Of a stretch of 64,000 bases of DNA, positions 63,501 through 64,000 are shown piece by piece. The notes beneath the pieces are model-generated. The model saw nothing but the letters and a program-made list of their open reading frames with translations, did no database searches and had not been told where the DNA came from. The DNA is from Aphis gossypii (lineage: Eukaryota; Arthropoda; Insecta; Hemiptera; Aphididae). The DNA lies in contig NC_065530.1 of the NCBI RefSeq assembly GCF_020184175.1, positions 43,253,260-43,317,259 on the forward strand, written 5' to 3'. A program made the translations under genes and the position numbers. Position 1 is the stretch's first letter, and each line of letters starts with the position of its first letter.

Positions 63501-64000
63501 ATATTATAAGATATGCAATCAATCACGTCATAAGGCACGAATTCCAATGTAACTTCACGGAGTATTTTTATTATTAGTATTAGTGTTTTGCCGAAGAAAA
63601 AAAATGTTAAAAATTTGGAGATAAAAAAAAAAAAAACGAAAAAGATACAATATAAATAAATAATAAATCACAAGCGCACGTGTATCATGCACGAAACATA
63701 TTAAACTGTGTGTAACAAAATTTTTTTTATCAATCACGTGATCTATAATTAATCGTCGACAGTCCAATAACGGACTATGCGCGTACACAGGGAGTCGAAA
63801 AGTCAATGTTAACATGTCTAATAGTGCAAAGTTCGTTTCAAAATGGATTATAATATGAATGTAAAACTATAGAAATCCATTCGTCGATCAGCGTGCACGG
63901 AAAAATCTAATTTGAATAACGGGAACGATAAGGTTGTCAAGATTGGCTTGGCCCCATTGAAATAATACTTATATACTATCTAATATAATATTATAATTAA
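60586..64000. other. Gene-free region downstream of INO80
   Basis: No supported exon on either strand. There are AT-rich stretches and simple repeats (for example ATGTATATGCATATG near 63417). A 23-codon frame at 61255 ('MEEPPVWCTLSYLIS') is too short to call. The GC-richer bases near 63250-63290 and 63770-63900 may belong to regulatory sequence of a gene outside the window. Confidence 0.5.

Noticed and set aside
63356..63815. Minus-strand frames of 63 and 86 codons near the right edge
   Set aside because: Low-complexity AT-rich translation with no conserved motif or splice structure.
1..64000. tRNA, rRNA and CRISPR
   Set aside because: I saw no convincing tRNA cloverleaf, rRNA segment or spaced repeat array; a tRNAscan or Infernal run would settle the RNA genes.

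Overview
This is a very AT-rich animal nuclear segment. Its genes are split by short spliceosomal introns (GT-AG, one GC-AG), and between and inside them lie decayed LINEs, DNA transposons and hairpin MITEs. The gene families (UBL7, MSH2, N4BP2, INO80) are general to animals. The base composition, the Jockey-type and P-like elements and the style of the repeats suggest an insect, most likely an aphid-like hemipteran; the species guess is inference.

Layout. 1-1105 (-): UBL7-like gene, nearly complete, its last codons cut by the window edge. About 3.48-14.74 kb (+): a decayed CCCH zinc-finger gene copy (ZC3H4/Suppressor-of-sable type) split by a Jockey-type LINE, a second LINE scrap and a hAT-like element that itself carries a TTAA-flanked foldback element. 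15.1-18.0 kb: a MITE, a LINE RT fragment and stacked hairpin elements. 18757-29661 (+): complete 16-exon MSH2. Its 4.3-kb second intron holds an opposite-strand two-exon gene for a 932-aa secreted repeat protein (21427-24314). 33.1-34.7 kb: a repeat with about 545-bp internal duplications. 35376-38090 (-): a four-exon gene for a 261-aa secreted protein that I do not recognise. 40.3-41.3 kb: two inverted-repeat elements. 41725-47533 (-): complete 10-exon N4BP2-like gene (CUE, P-loop kinase, second CUE-like segment, DUF1771, Smr). 48.06-49.53 kb: a P-element-like transposon remnant. 52165-60585 (+): complete 28-exon INO80 chromatin-remodelling ATPase gene. 60.6-64 kb: no gene seen.

MSH2 (mismatch repair) and INO80 (nucleosome remodelling) both act on chromatin and DNA maintenance, but nothing shows that the neighbouring genes are co-regulated; this is ordinary eukaryotic layout. 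The exon models were built by hand: every junction was checked for splice dinucleotides and reading phase. They are strong for MSH2, N4BP2 and INO80, and good for the two secreted-protein genes.
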